Shown here: positions 1 through 7,856 of the stretch, one piece after another
How the letters are laid out: every line of letters begins with the position of its first letter
Numbering within the stretch: position 1 is the first letter of the stretch
Origin: Candidatus Neomicrothrix sp. UBA6944
GTDB taxonomy: Bacteria > Actinomycetota > Acidimicrobiia > Acidimicrobiales > Poriferisodalaceae
Direction: 5' to 3'
Assembly: GCA_002448715.1 (NCBI GenBank)
Contig: DJZU01000022.1
Coordinates: 1-44,448 of the forward strand
DNA: 44,448 nt
Position numbers and translations under genes: made by a program
The notes under the pieces: model-generated
What the model saw: only the letters and a program-made list of their open reading frames with translations
Databases searched by the model: none
Told to the model about the DNA's origin: nothing

Positions 1-161
1 CTGGTTTGCCACACAGTCCGCAAATAGTCATTGGTTTCGTCGAGCAGAGCTATGAACTCGGGATCCAAATGGCCGAGCACTGGCTCGCTCAGAGCTTTCA
101 TCACTTCGGGGTATGGGTTACTTGGCCCAGGGCCCATCAAGAGTCGTTCGCTTCGAGTCAC
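1..161 (-). CDS. Class V PLP aminotransferase, N-terminal part (alanine/serine-glyoxylate type), cut by window edge
   Basis: Only the first ~53 codons are present. The gene runs off the left end of the window. The readable N-terminus contains LLMGPGPSNPYPEVMKAL, followed by GHLDPEFIALLDETNDYLR. This is the usual opening of alanine-glyoxylate/serine-glyoxylate aminotransferases of PLP fold type I, class V: the GPGPSNP substrate loop, then the GHLDPEF segment. The enzyme would move an amino group between a small amino acid and glyoxylate or a related 2-oxo acid. The start is taken as GTG at 161. An in-frame stop lies a few codons upstream, and a TTG between them (residues LLG before the GTG) is an alternative. 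No clear Shine-Dalgarno is visible. It follows the dehydrogenase gene by 57 bases on the same strand, so it probably belongs to the same transcript. The PLP lysine lies outside the window. Confidence 0.8.
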   Translation of the reverse strand, partial: MTRSERLLMGPGPSNPYPEVMKALSEPVLGHLDPEFIALLDETNDYLRTVWQT

Positions 162-218
162 GCCGAGCAACCGTAGCTAGAAGTGCGGATCAATGCACAA
201 CCAGTGGCGAGAGAGTTT

Positions 219-1091
219 TTATCTCAGTCGCGTGATCAAGCTACTCGTGTCCCAACGGCCACCCCCAGCTGCTTGAACTTCTTCGTAGAAGGAGTCAACT
301 AACTCGGTTACCTGCACCGAAGCTCCAAGACGTCCCGCCTCGTCGATAACAATGCCGAGATCCTTTCGCATCCAATCGACCGCAAACCCAAAATCGAACT
401 CGTCGCGGATCATCGTCGAACCACGATTCTCCATTTGCCACGACCCGGCAGCTCCTTTACCGATGGTGTCGAGCACGAGATCAAGGTTGAGTCCACTTCG
501 CCGTCCGAATTCCAGCGCCTCAGACAGCCCTTGTAAGAGACCAGCGATACAAATCTGATTCACCATCTTGGTCAGTTGCCCAGCGCCAGACGACCCGATC
601 AGATTGCAAGCTTGGCTATAAGCGGCTATGACAGGTTTCGCTAGTTCAAACCACTTCTCCTCCCCGCCACACATCACCGTTAAGGTGCCGTTCTCCGCGC
701 CGGCTTGCCCTCCCGAAATAGGAGCGTCAATAAAGCCCACTTCTCGCTGAGCGCAGAGCCGGTTTAGTTCAATTGCCAAGGTCGCCGAAGCAGTTGTGTG
801 ATCGACAATTAAGCTGCCTGAAGCCATAGCGCCTAAGGCACCCTCATCTCCGAGCACTACTGAACGAACATCATCGTCGTTTCCGACACAAACAAAGACT
901 ACGTCAGCGTGCTTGGCGGCCTTAGCTGGAGTGAGCGCTGAAGAACCCGCATTTTCTTTCACCCAGGTTCGGGCCTTAGCGGTAGTTCTGTTGTACACAA
1001 TAACGTCGTGACCGGCCGCTGAAAGGTGTCGGGCCATTGGAAAGCCCATAACACCAAGACCGATAAATGCGACCCTCTTGGAACCGGCCAT
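219..1091 (-). CDS. NAD(P)-dependent beta-hydroxyacid dehydrogenase (3-hydroxyisobutyrate dehydrogenase / tartronate semialdehyde reductase family)
   Basis: This 290-residue protein has the normal length and layout of the family. A Rossmann dinucleotide site lies at the N-terminus (residues 9-19, IGLGVMGFPM). The substrate loop IDAPISGGQAGAENG is near residues 121-135. The catalytic-lysine motif GAGQLTKMVNQI places Lys at about residue 175. It would oxidise or reduce a short 3-hydroxy acid. The exact substrate cannot be read from sequence. I start at the ATG at 1091 because AAAAGGAG sits six bases upstream. A TTG two codons earlier overlaps that ribosome site and is less likely. It lies between the acyl-CoA ligase and the glyoxylate-type aminotransferase on one strand. 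A glyoxylate or tartronate-semialdehyde role is possible but unproven. Confidence 0.85.
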   Translation of the reverse strand: MAGSKRVAFIGLGVMGFPMARHLSAAGHDVIVYNRTTAKARTWVKENAGSSALTPAKAAKHADVVFVCVGNDDDVRSVVLGDEGALGAMASGSLIVDHTTASATLAIELNRLCAQREVGFIDAPISGGQAGAENGTLTVMCGGEEKWFELAKPVIAAYSQACNLIGSSGAGQLTKMVNQICIAGLLQGLSEALEFGRRSGLNLDLVLDTIGKGAAGSWQMENRGSTMIRDEFDFGFAVDWMRKDLGIVIDEAGRLGASVQVTELVDSFYEEVQAAGGGRWDTSSLITRLR

Positions 1092-1162
1092 AAACAACTC
1101 CTTTTAAGACGAGAACTGGTTTTTGAGTGAAGGTAACGCTTCGGCAGCGCCTTATTCTTCGA

Positions 1163-2662
1163 TCAGTCAAATATTTCGTTGTTATTGATCAACTCACGGA
1201 CTTCATGCTTTAGTACCTTGCCCATGACATTTCTAGGTAGAGCGTCAACCCAGACCACTCGCTTGGGGTGCTTGAAGTTCGCTAGCCGCCCTTTGAATAA
1301 GTCCAGAACATCATCGCTGCTGGCTTGTGCGACATCCGCGGCAACTGCGACAACCACTGGTATTTCCCCCCAGCGAACGTCGGGCATTCCGACAACCGTC
1401 GACTCGGTGAAGAACGGACTCTCCGCGAGAATATTTTCGAGTTCAGCAGGGTAGATATTTTCCCCGCCCGAAATAACAACATCTTTCTTTCGATCATCAA
1501 TGTAAATCCAACCATCGCGGTCAGCGTGCCCTACGTCTCCTGTGTGAAACCAACCATCAGTTATAGAAGCGGATGTCGCTTCCGGGTTTCGCCAGTACTC
1601 GCTGAGGATGTTGGGCCCTCGGACCCACAATTCACCTGCCGCGCCGGGTGACACATCGGTCCCATCGTCGTTCACTATTCGGATCTCACATAAGGTCGCA
1701 GCTTTTCCGCAAGATGTAGGCCTGTTATGGGCCTGATCGACTCGCATCACGATTGCCGTAGGGGCAGTTTCAGTGGCGCCGTATACCTGACCGACTGGAA
1801 CACCTCGCTCGAAAAATGGTCGTGTGGCAGCCTCGGGAATTGTTGAGGAACCCGCCATTAGACCCTTCAGAGAAGAAAGTTCCGTTTTCTCGAACTGCGG
1901 ATGGCTAGCTACCGCATTGAGAGTCGCTGGAACGAACAACGACCAGGTGGGTTGCCATCTCTCGATGTCTTTGAGCCATTCTCCAGGATCAAAGGCCTTA
2001 TGTAGAAGAACCGATGCGCCCGTCATTAGCGCTGGAAGAGTTTGAATGTTCAGTCCACCAACGTGGAATAGCGGCAAGAAAGTGAGAATTCGATCCTGCG
2101 GACTCAAGTCGTGAGCATGGGCGCTGTTCACAGCATTGGAGGCAAGAGCACTTTGTGTTAGAAGAGCTCCTTTGGGGGTTCCGGTGGTACCCGAGGTATA
2201 AGCGAGAAGAACGGCGTCGGATGGTCGACCCACGCGAGGAGACGTCGAGTCGTTCCCGATACCCGTTAGGTCATCTAGCGCATAGACAATATCGCTCTGA
2301 GCAGCCTCTTGGGCATGTTCGTAAAACATCTCTTCAGCCACGAGAATCTGTGGCTCAGCATCTTCTAAAATCCATTGGTGTTCGGCGACAACCAGTCGAG
2401 AGTTGAGGGGTAAGAAAATCGCCCCAAGTCGAGAACAAGCGAGCAGTAAATGAATCACCGCTGGGTGGTTAGTCCCCAACCAGGCGACTCGATCACCGGG
2501 GCCAACGCCGTGTTCGTGGAGCCAGGCCGCCACATCAGCGATTCGCTGTGACAACTCGCGATAGCTCGCATGGGACTCTTCGAATTCGATAGCTAATGCT
2601 TCTGGTTGATGCCCTGCCCAGCGATCAATCCAGGAAGCAAGATCTGACCCTTTATCCCACAT
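1163..2662 (-). CDS. Acyl-CoA synthetase (AMP-forming, class I adenylate-forming enzyme)
   Basis: A 499-residue ANL-superfamily ligase that would activate a carboxylic acid through acyl-AMP to the CoA thioester. The P-loop YTSGTTGTPKG is at residues 155-165. The adenine motif YGATET, the hinge motif GWFHTGDVG and the C-terminal catalytic lysine (K482, in PRNVMGKVLK) are all present, so it looks fully functional. Length is typical for medium-chain or short aromatic acid ligases, but the substrate cannot be assigned. It begins 11 bases after the stop of the NicX-like gene, with no good Shine-Dalgarno of its own, which suggests translational coupling. It is one of three such ligases in the window. 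The clear benzoate-CoA ligase is the one at 29856. Confidence 0.9.
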   Translation of the reverse strand: MWDKGSDLASWIDRWAGHQPEALAIEFEESHASYRELSQRIADVAAWLHEHGVGPGDRVAWLGTNHPAVIHLLLACSRLGAIFLPLNSRLVVAEHQWILEDAEPQILVAEEMFYEHAQEAAQSDIVYALDDLTGIGNDSTSPRVGRPSDAVLLAYTSGTTGTPKGALLTQSALASNAVNSAHAHDLSPQDRILTFLPLFHVGGLNIQTLPALMTGASVLLHKAFDPGEWLKDIERWQPTWSLFVPATLNAVASHPQFEKTELSSLKGLMAGSSTIPEAATRPFFERGVPVGQVYGATETAPTAIVMRVDQAHNRPTSCGKAATLCEIRIVNDDGTDVSPGAAGELWVRGPNILSEYWRNPEATSASITDGWFHTGDVGHADRDGWIYIDDRKKDVVISGGENIYPAELENILAESPFFTESTVVGMPDVRWGEIPVVVAVAADVAQASSDDVLDLFKGRLANFKHPKRVVWVDALPRNVMGKVLKHEVRELINNNEIFD

Positions 2663-2673
2663 AAGAGAAACTG

Positions 2674-3720
2674 TTAAGCCAAGTCACCCTGGAGGACGCC
2701 GTCTACGACAACTGACTCGCCGTCTAACGCAACGCTGTGATTGCGCATAGGTAGGTCAAAGTGGCCGAGCGTATGTCGCCCTGCATGTTCGTTAGCGCCG
2801 GTGGAGTATAAGAAGTTCCCCGCGAAAGCCCGTTGCTCAGTGCCGTTAGTTTGGCTCCTGTCGTACAAAGGTAAGGTGTCCCAACGTGCACCTGGATTCA
2901 TTCCCCAACCAATATGGCTCGTTGCGTATGCATCTCGGTCACCCCACGCATCCGAATAACTTCGAAACAAGGCAGCGTCTGTCCCGTCTCCCGCGACATC
3001 TACTACGTAGTCGTTTTCGATAGTGAGAGTAATGGGAGATTCAACGTATCTCTTGAAAGTTAAGTTCATGTCTCCGCTGTCCATCACTATTACTCCATTG
3101 ACGGTATTTGCCTTCGGAAACGCCAAGCACAAACCTCCGGGCCAATGAGAAATCGAGCCGGGTTGAGTTGTGTAACCCCAACCGCCTCCGCAAGGCGCAT
3201 CTGCTAAATCCACCACTACGTCGGTGCCAGCGGCTGAGGTGACATGCATCTCGTTCGCCTTGATCAGCTTCTTGATACCCGATTTAACCTTCGGTTCGAG
3301 GTCTTTGGTTGGCATTAATCTTTCAAGGGCTTCAGGGTGTTCGTTTGAGACCATCAAGACTCGGGCGCCATCAGCCAAAATTTGCGGAAGTTCCGGAGCA
3401 TGTAATAGCCCTTCCACGGTGCAGTCAACAACGAAATCGACAGCAGAGAGGGCTTTGATAACTGCGGGGGAGCCTGCAATAGCGTCGGAAGCACCCGTGG
3501 ATCTAACTGGAACAGGGGCACTTTGGCGCAGGGTTGGCAGAACTATATGAATCGGACGAATACCTAAACGATCCAGAGCTAGCTCAGCCAAGTTCACATT
3601 TGTCCCGCGACTTTGGGTTTCTGAGAGAATCGCAGCTGTGTGCGTCTCGTCGACTGCACACATTTCGAAGACGCGAGCGAATACGTCAATCCACTTTCCT
3701 TCAATGCGCTCAACCAGCAT
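2674..3720 (-). CDS. M29/NicX-like metalloenzyme (2,5-dihydroxypyridine 5,6-dioxygenase-like)
   Basis: This 348-residue protein resembles the aminopeptidase-fold family that includes NicX, the Fe(II) dioxygenase that opens 2,5-dihydroxypyridine in nicotinate breakdown. Candidate iron ligands are H269 (TSHIGWGMNPG), H320 and D322 (HTLGHFDLP). From memory these match the two-His/one-Asp site of NicX (H265, H318, D320) in order and spacing. M29 aminopeptidases share the fold, so a peptidase or other hydrolase remains possible. The start is well supported, with AAGGAG five bases before the ATG. No nicotinate hydroxylase, deformylase, maleamate amidase or maleate isomerase is nearby, so a nicotinate role is not supported by context. 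It is followed directly by an acyl-CoA ligase and a hydroxyacid dehydrogenase. Confidence 0.65.
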   Translation of the reverse strand: MLVERIEGKWIDVFARVFEMCAVDETHTAAILSETQSRGTNVNLAELALDRLGIRPIHIVLPTLRQSAPVPVRSTGASDAIAGSPAVIKALSAVDFVVDCTVEGLLHAPELPQILADGARVLMVSNEHPEALERLMPTKDLEPKVKSGIKKLIKANEMHVTSAAGTDVVVDLADAPCGGGWGYTTQPGSISHWPGGLCLAFPKANTVNGVIVMDSGDMNLTFKRYVESPITLTIENDYVVDVAGDGTDAALFRSYSDAWGDRDAYATSHIGWGMNPGARWDTLPLYDRSQTNGTEQRAFAGNFLYSTGANEHAGRHTLGHFDLPMRNHSVALDGESVVVDGVLQGDLA

Positions 3721-3850
3721 CTTCTCTCCTTAGCTCCTAACGCAAAAGCGATCTCAATCAACCAGTTAAGCACCGAAGTCGGCGACTCAATCAAGAATCT
3801 TTACTTATGGGTAATCCCATCGGGAATCTGATACGAAAAGCGGCCTTTAA

Positions 3851-4546
3851 TTAGAGGGCATCTCGAGGATCAACGTCCGTCCCGTGGAGATGTGTTGTGT
3901 CGTTGTAGCGGTGACAAATCCAACGACGTCCGCGACTTGTATCAGACCGAATTTCGAGCTCGGTGATAGAAGTTACATAAGGGGCTAGTTCGGTATGCCA
4001 CTGCCCAGGCCCCAAGCCGAAGGCGATTGCCATCGCCGCTGAGATAACCCCTCCATGGCATCCAATGAGAACAGTTGAACCGTTGTGTCGTGAGGCAATG
4101 ATGCTCAATGCTTGCCCCACCCGGTGCCTGAACCCAGCTCGGCTGTCGGAGCCAGGAATGATGGGGAGAAATGGATCGCGCTGTTCAAAATTTTCGAGAT
4201 CATATTGTTCTCGAACTTGCTCCCAAGAAAGTCCGTCAGCTTCACCCAAGCGAAACTCCTCCAGGTCGGCATGAACATTGATTTCCAAATCAAGCGAGCT
4301 TGCCGTCAGAAAAAGCTGAGTTGTTTCCAAAGCCCGCGGGAGCGGCGATGCGTAAACAACATCGATTGAAGGCTCGGAACCCGCAGCAAATCGCTCTCCC
4401 AACATTTGAGCTTGCCTCCTTCCCTTTGGAGACAGACCGCTGCATGTCTTTGGGCCTCCCACGACTCCATCAACCATGACATTTGACTCACCGTGTCGGA
4501 TCAGAATGAACCGCGCCGTTTTTACGTTGGAGGCTGTATCAGGCAT
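3851..4546 (-). CDS. Histidine phosphatase family protein (phosphoglycerate mutase-like)
   Basis: This 231-residue protein carries the branch-1 histidine phosphatase signature LIRHGESN near residues 17-24, giving the phospho-accepting His. Conserved Arg follows in SPLPRALETTQ, and the second catalytic His is in GCHGGVISAA. The family includes cofactor-dependent phosphoglycerate mutases, alpha-ribazole phosphatases and broad phosphatases. No feature here picks one of these, and the C-terminal 40 residues are not diagnostic. The ATG at 4546 is preceded by AAGG seven bases upstream. It is the first gene of a minus-strand set, with ~130 bases separating it from the NicX-like gene. I see no clear feature in that gap. 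Confidence 0.85.
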   Translation of the reverse strand: MPDTASNVKTARFILIRHGESNVMVDGVVGGPKTCSGLSPKGRRQAQMLGERFAAGSEPSIDVVYASPLPRALETTQLFLTASSLDLEINVHADLEEFRLGEADGLSWEQVREQYDLENFEQRDPFLPIIPGSDSRAGFRHRVGQALSIIASRHNGSTVLIGCHGGVISAAMAIAFGLGPGQWHTELAPYVTSITELEIRSDTSRGRRWICHRYNDTTHLHGTDVDPRDAL

Positions 4547-4557
4547 CGAGGAACCTT

Positions 4558-4575
4558 AGGCTGGGAAACCCAGCT
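4558..4575. promoter_or_regulatory. Perfect hairpin in divergent intergenic region
   Basis: GCTGGG-AAA-CCCAGC forms a six-base-pair inverted repeat, extendable by one G-U pair, at 4560-4574. It lies in the ~98-base space between the divergent phosphatase and serine-hydrolase genes, only about 12 bases upstream of the phosphatase ATG. It could be a leader hairpin or an operator half-site pair. No T-run follows on either strand, so a terminator is unlikely. The structure is seen directly. Its function is unknown. Confidence 0.35.
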
Positions 4576-4644
4576 AGGGGAATTCAAAGTCTTTTCTTCT
4601 TCGCCTACGATCCGCATTATCTATTTTTGTATGAGAAGGAAGTA

Positions 4645-5877
4645 ATGGCAGAAGTTGAAGTTGAAGTCGACCCTAATGAAGTCGGAATCGACCCTAAACG
4701 GATCGAACGATTAGGGACCCACCTGGCCAAATACGTTGATGATGGCCGTCTGCCCGGAGTCAATGTGTTGGTTAGCAGGGCGGGAAAGGTTGCGTACCGT
4801 TACATGCACGGATCTCGAGACGTTGAAAGAGATCTGCCAGTCGAGTCAGACACTATCTATCGCTTCTATTCAATGACCAAGCCAATTACCTCTATAGCTG
4901 CGATGCAGTTATATGAGAAAGGCTTGCTGCAACTGAAAGACCCCATATCTAAGTGGATTCCAGCGTTTTCAGATAGCCAAGTATTCGTAGGTGGTGACGC
5001 ACTAAACCCAGAGACACGCGGTGCCATTCGAGAGATCACAGTTCACGACCTGCTGACCCACACAAGTGGACTGACTTACCACTTTCATATGGCTAACGCA
5101 GTTGATGAGATGTATCGGAGAGCAGGATTTGACTGGACACGTAGCCCGGGAGATCTAGAGAACCAGTGCAACGTTTTGGCATCGCTCCCTTTGCTCTTTG
5201 ACCCAGGCACAGAGTGGAACTATTCGTACTCCACGGATGTACTGGGCCGAGTCGTCGAAGTAGTTAGCGGTCTCGACCTTGAGTCCTACATGGAAGAGAA
5301 CATATTTAGGCCCCTAGAAATGTCAGATACCGGATTTTTTGTGCCAGGAGGACAAGAGTCTCGGTTCGCTTCGTGTTATTTCCCGAAAGGTGAAGAGAAA
5401 CAAGCGACTCTTCTTGATGACGCGCAACGCTCACCGTACCTCAAGAAGCCGGTTGGACTTTCGGGTGGTGGGGGACTGGTCTCAACGCTGGCTGATTATC
5501 ACCGCTTCACGCAGGCGCTCCGAAACAACGGGGTCCTAGACGAACAAAGAATTATTGGCAGAAAGACCCTGCAGTTCATGACTAGTAACCATCTACCCGG
5601 AGGGGTTGATTTAACCGAGTACGGACGACCTTTATTTTCTGAAACAACCTATGACGGCGTTGGCTTTGGTCTCGGGTTTTCGGTCGTAGTGGACCCGGCT
5701 AAAGCCAGGGTGCTTAGCCAGGAAGGTGAATACGGTTGGGGAGGAGCAGCGTCAACAGCGTTCTGGGTTGACCCAGTAGAGGATTTAACTGTCATTTTCT
5801 TAACCCAGCTCTTGCCTTCTAGTACTCACCCCATACGACCCGAGATGAAAGCGCTGATATACCAATCGCTTCTTTAG
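4645..5877 (+). CDS. Serine hydrolase, class C beta-lactamase/EstB-like esterase family
   Basis: This 410-residue protein belongs to the penicillin-binding-protein-like serine hydrolases used as esterases or D-aminopeptidases. The nucleophile motif SMTK (S76, K79) lies in YRFYSMTKPIT. The second motif is in the YSYSTDVLG region (Y193), and the third, GWGGAAST, is near the C-terminus. There is no signal peptide, so it is probably a cytoplasmic esterase rather than a cell-wall enzyme or true beta-lactamase. The ATG at 4645 has a purine-rich GAAGGA just upstream. A TTG six codons earlier is a weaker alternative. The very start is rich in Glu-Val repeats. A second paralogue lies at 20882. Confidence 0.85.
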   Translation: MAEVEVEVDPNEVGIDPKRIERLGTHLAKYVDDGRLPGVNVLVSRAGKVAYRYMHGSRDVERDLPVESDTIYRFYSMTKPITSIAAMQLYEKGLLQLKDPISKWIPAFSDSQVFVGGDALNPETRGAIREITVHDLLTHTSGLTYHFHMANAVDEMYRRAGFDWTRSPGDLENQCNVLASLPLLFDPGTEWNYSYSTDVLGRVVEVVSGLDLESYMEENIFRPLEMSDTGFFVPGGQESRFASCYFPKGEEKQATLLDDAQRSPYLKKPVGLSGGGGLVSTLADYHRFTQALRNNGVLDEQRIIGRKTLQFMTSNHLPGGVDLTEYGRPLFSETTYDGVGFGLGFSVVVDPAKARVLSQEGEYGWGGAASTAFWVDPVEDLTVIFLTQLLPSSTHPIRPEMKALIYQSLL

Positions 5878-5954
5878 GTCCAGAGAGGCCCTTTGGGTTT
5901 GCTTCGCTAACCGCACTGCATTTGAATGAGACTTCCCTGCGGAGGTGACCCGAA

Positions 5955-6344
5955 ATGAGCAAAAAGTATTTCTTCCAGATATCAACCGACCCCGATCTAG
6001 ACCCGCGCAAGTGCGCTGTTGCTATGGCATGTGCTGCTCAGGCTGTTTCAGATGGACATAACGTGGATGTTTTCTTCGCGTCTCATGCGGTCAAGCTTCT
6101 TCAGAGTGAGTTCGTTGATGCGATGGATGCCCGCGTTTCTCAAGAGCCTGGTTTCTGCAAGGAGATACTCAAGGCGCTAACTGAGGGAGCGAGAATTCAC
6201 TGTTCGACTGGCTCACAAGCAGTGGTAGGAGTTACGCCCGAAAACGCCGACGATGTACTGATTGAAGGTCTGACGCTTAACTGGAGTGGCCCGCCAGGGG
6301 TGATAGCACTGAGTTCCGAAGCAGACATATGCCTCAGCTATTAA
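5955..6344 (+). CDS. DsrE/DsrF-like family protein
   Basis: This small 129-residue protein has the alternating pattern of the DsrE fold. An N-terminal beta strand YFFQISTD leads to a Cys-containing helix (KCAVAMACAAQAVSDGH), then VDVFFASHAVKLL, and a late conserved-type cysteine in GARIHCSTGSQ. Relatives carry sulfur or form redox complexes, but many members are uncharacterised and no enzyme activity can be assigned. The start is strongly supported by GGAGGTG seven bases before the ATG. It sits between a serine hydrolase and mycothione reductase on the same strand, which fits a thiol or sulfur role without proving one. The late Cys is an ordinary TGC-type codon, not UGA. Confidence 0.7.
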   Translation: MSKKYFFQISTDPDLDPRKCAVAMACAAQAVSDGHNVDVFFASHAVKLLQSEFVDAMDARVSQEPGFCKEILKALTEGARIHCSTGSQAVVGVTPENADDVLIEGLTLNWSGPPGVIALSSEADICLSY

Positions 6345-6377
6345 GTAGCCGCAAAGCCACAGCTCCAAAAGTTCCAT

Positions 6378-6393
6378 AGATTCAGGCGAATCT
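6378..6393. other. Short perfect inverted repeat between DsrE-like gene and mtr
   Basis: AGATTC-AGGC-GAATCT is a six-base-pair hairpin with a four-base loop, about 40 bases upstream of the mycothione reductase start. No T-run follows, so an intrinsic terminator is doubtful. An operator or chance repeat is equally possible. Confidence 0.25.
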
Positions 6394-6435
6394 GATCAAG
6401 GCCTTACGAACGTTTGCAAGTTACTCTCCTAACTC

Positions 6436-7842
6436 ATGAGCAATGAAGAGACACTCGATTTTGATCTTGTGATAGTTGGGACAGGTTCCGGTAACAGCAT
6501 TCCGGGTCCGGAGTTTGATCACTGGAATATAGCGATCATAGAAAAAGGTTTATTCGGCGGAACTTGTCTAAACGTCGGTTGCATCCCATCAAAAATGTTC
6601 GTGTACGCCGCAGATGTCGCTGAAGTTATCCGTGGTTCCTCTACCTACGGGATTCAAGCCAAAATCGAAGGAGTCGACTGGCCCGGAATTCGTGACCGCG
6701 TTTTCGGCCGTATCGATCCCATAGTTCAAGGCGGAGAGGAGTACCGGCTTGGCGTCGAATGCCCAAATATCACCGTCTTTAAGGGAACGGGTCGACTGGT
6801 AGGGGAAAAAACGCTCGAAGTAATCGATAACGACGGTCAAGCGGCTCGAGTGTCAGGTCGCCACATCGTTTTAGGCGCCGGTGCGCGACCCTTTATCCCT
6901 TCCTACCCGGGCCTTGATCAGGTCCCCTTTCATACCTCCGACACGATCATGCGTATCGATTCACTTCCCCAACGGATGATTATTCTCGGAGGCGGTTATA
7001 TAGCTGCTGAATTGGGCCATGTTTTCGACGCGTTTGGCTGTGAGGTCACCATCATCAACCGAGGTGAACGTTTGTTGCGACGAGAAGATGATGACATATC
7101 GGGCCGTTTCACCGAGATGGTGAGCCGAAGGATGGATGTTCGTTGCGGCAGCGAAGTCACAAAAGTTGAACAAGTGAATGACGACATTTGTGTTGAGATT
7201 CAAAGAAATGTAGGCACTGAAACCGTTGAAGCCGACATGCTGCTGGTGGCTGCTGGCCGGATACCGAATGGTGATGTACTGGGCGCAGCAGAAGTGGGGA
7301 TTTCTTGTGAAGAAGGACGCATTCTGGTTGACGAACATTTCCGGACATCTTTAGAAGGCGTGTGGGCTTTCGGTGATATTTCAAATGTTCATCAACTGAA
7401 ACATCTCGCTAACGCGGAGGTGAGGGCATTGCGACAGAACCTTCTAAAAGCAGAGGGAGAAAGCGATGGGCCGATGCTCAGCGTCGACGACCAATTCGTG
7501 CCTCATGCAGTTTTCGGCCACCCGCAGGTCGCTTCAGTAGGCCTCACCGAAACCGCTGCAAACGAACAGGGTTTGCCTATCGTTGTGGCGCTGAAAGACT
7601 ATGGGGCGACTGCCTACGGGTGGGCTATGGAGGACTCGGAAGGCTTTTGCAAATTGGTAGTTCACGCTGAAACCCGTCAGGTCCTGGGTGCCCACATAAT
7701 CGGTCCTCAAGCATCAACGCTGATTCAGCCCTTGGTGCAAGGAATGGAGTTTGGGCAAACAGTGGACCAATTAGCGTCCCAACAGTTCTATATCCACCCG
7801 GCTTTAACAGAGGTAGTGGAGAATGCCCTGTTGGAGATCTGA
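6436..7842 (+). CDS. mtr: Mycothione reductase
   Basis: This flavoprotein disulfide reductase (468 residues) would recycle oxidised mycothiol (mycothione) with NADPH in the cytoplasm. The N-terminal FAD site has the form IVGTGSGNSIPGPEF. The GTGSGN variant in place of GxGxxG/A is characteristic of mycothione reductases rather than glutathione or lipoamide enzymes. The redox-active pair is C44/C49 in GGTCLNVGCIPSKM. A second nucleotide site (IILGGGYIAAELGHVF) binds NADPH, and AFGDI completes FAD binding. The dimer-interface acid-base pair HPALTE (H454, E459) is intact. The presence of mycothiol strongly suggests an actinobacterium. No clear Shine-Dalgarno precedes the ATG. It ends 14 bases from the convergent oxygenase gene. 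Confidence 0.93.
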   Translation: MSNEETLDFDLVIVGTGSGNSIPGPEFDHWNIAIIEKGLFGGTCLNVGCIPSKMFVYAADVAEVIRGSSTYGIQAKIEGVDWPGIRDRVFGRIDPIVQGGEEYRLGVECPNITVFKGTGRLVGEKTLEVIDNDGQAARVSGRHIVLGAGARPFIPSYPGLDQVPFHTSDTIMRIDSLPQRMIILGGGYIAAELGHVFDAFGCEVTIINRGERLLRREDDDISGRFTEMVSRRMDVRCGSEVTKVEQVNDDICVEIQRNVGTETVEADMLLVAAGRIPNGDVLGAAEVGISCEEGRILVDEHFRTSLEGVWAFGDISNVHQLKHLANAEVRALRQNLLKAEGESDGPMLSVDDQFVPHAVFGHPQVASVGLTETAANEQGLPIVVALKDYGATAYGWAMEDSEGFCKLVVHAETRQVLGAHIIGPQASTLIQPLVQGMEFGQTVDQLASQQFYIHPALTEVVENALLEI

Positions 7843-7856
7843 TGCCACTGAGGCAC

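Noticed and set aside
5955..6344. DsrE-like protein as a third selenoprotein
   Set aside because: The candidate Cys codons are ordinary Cys codons and the gene has no in-frame UGA. It ends at UAA.
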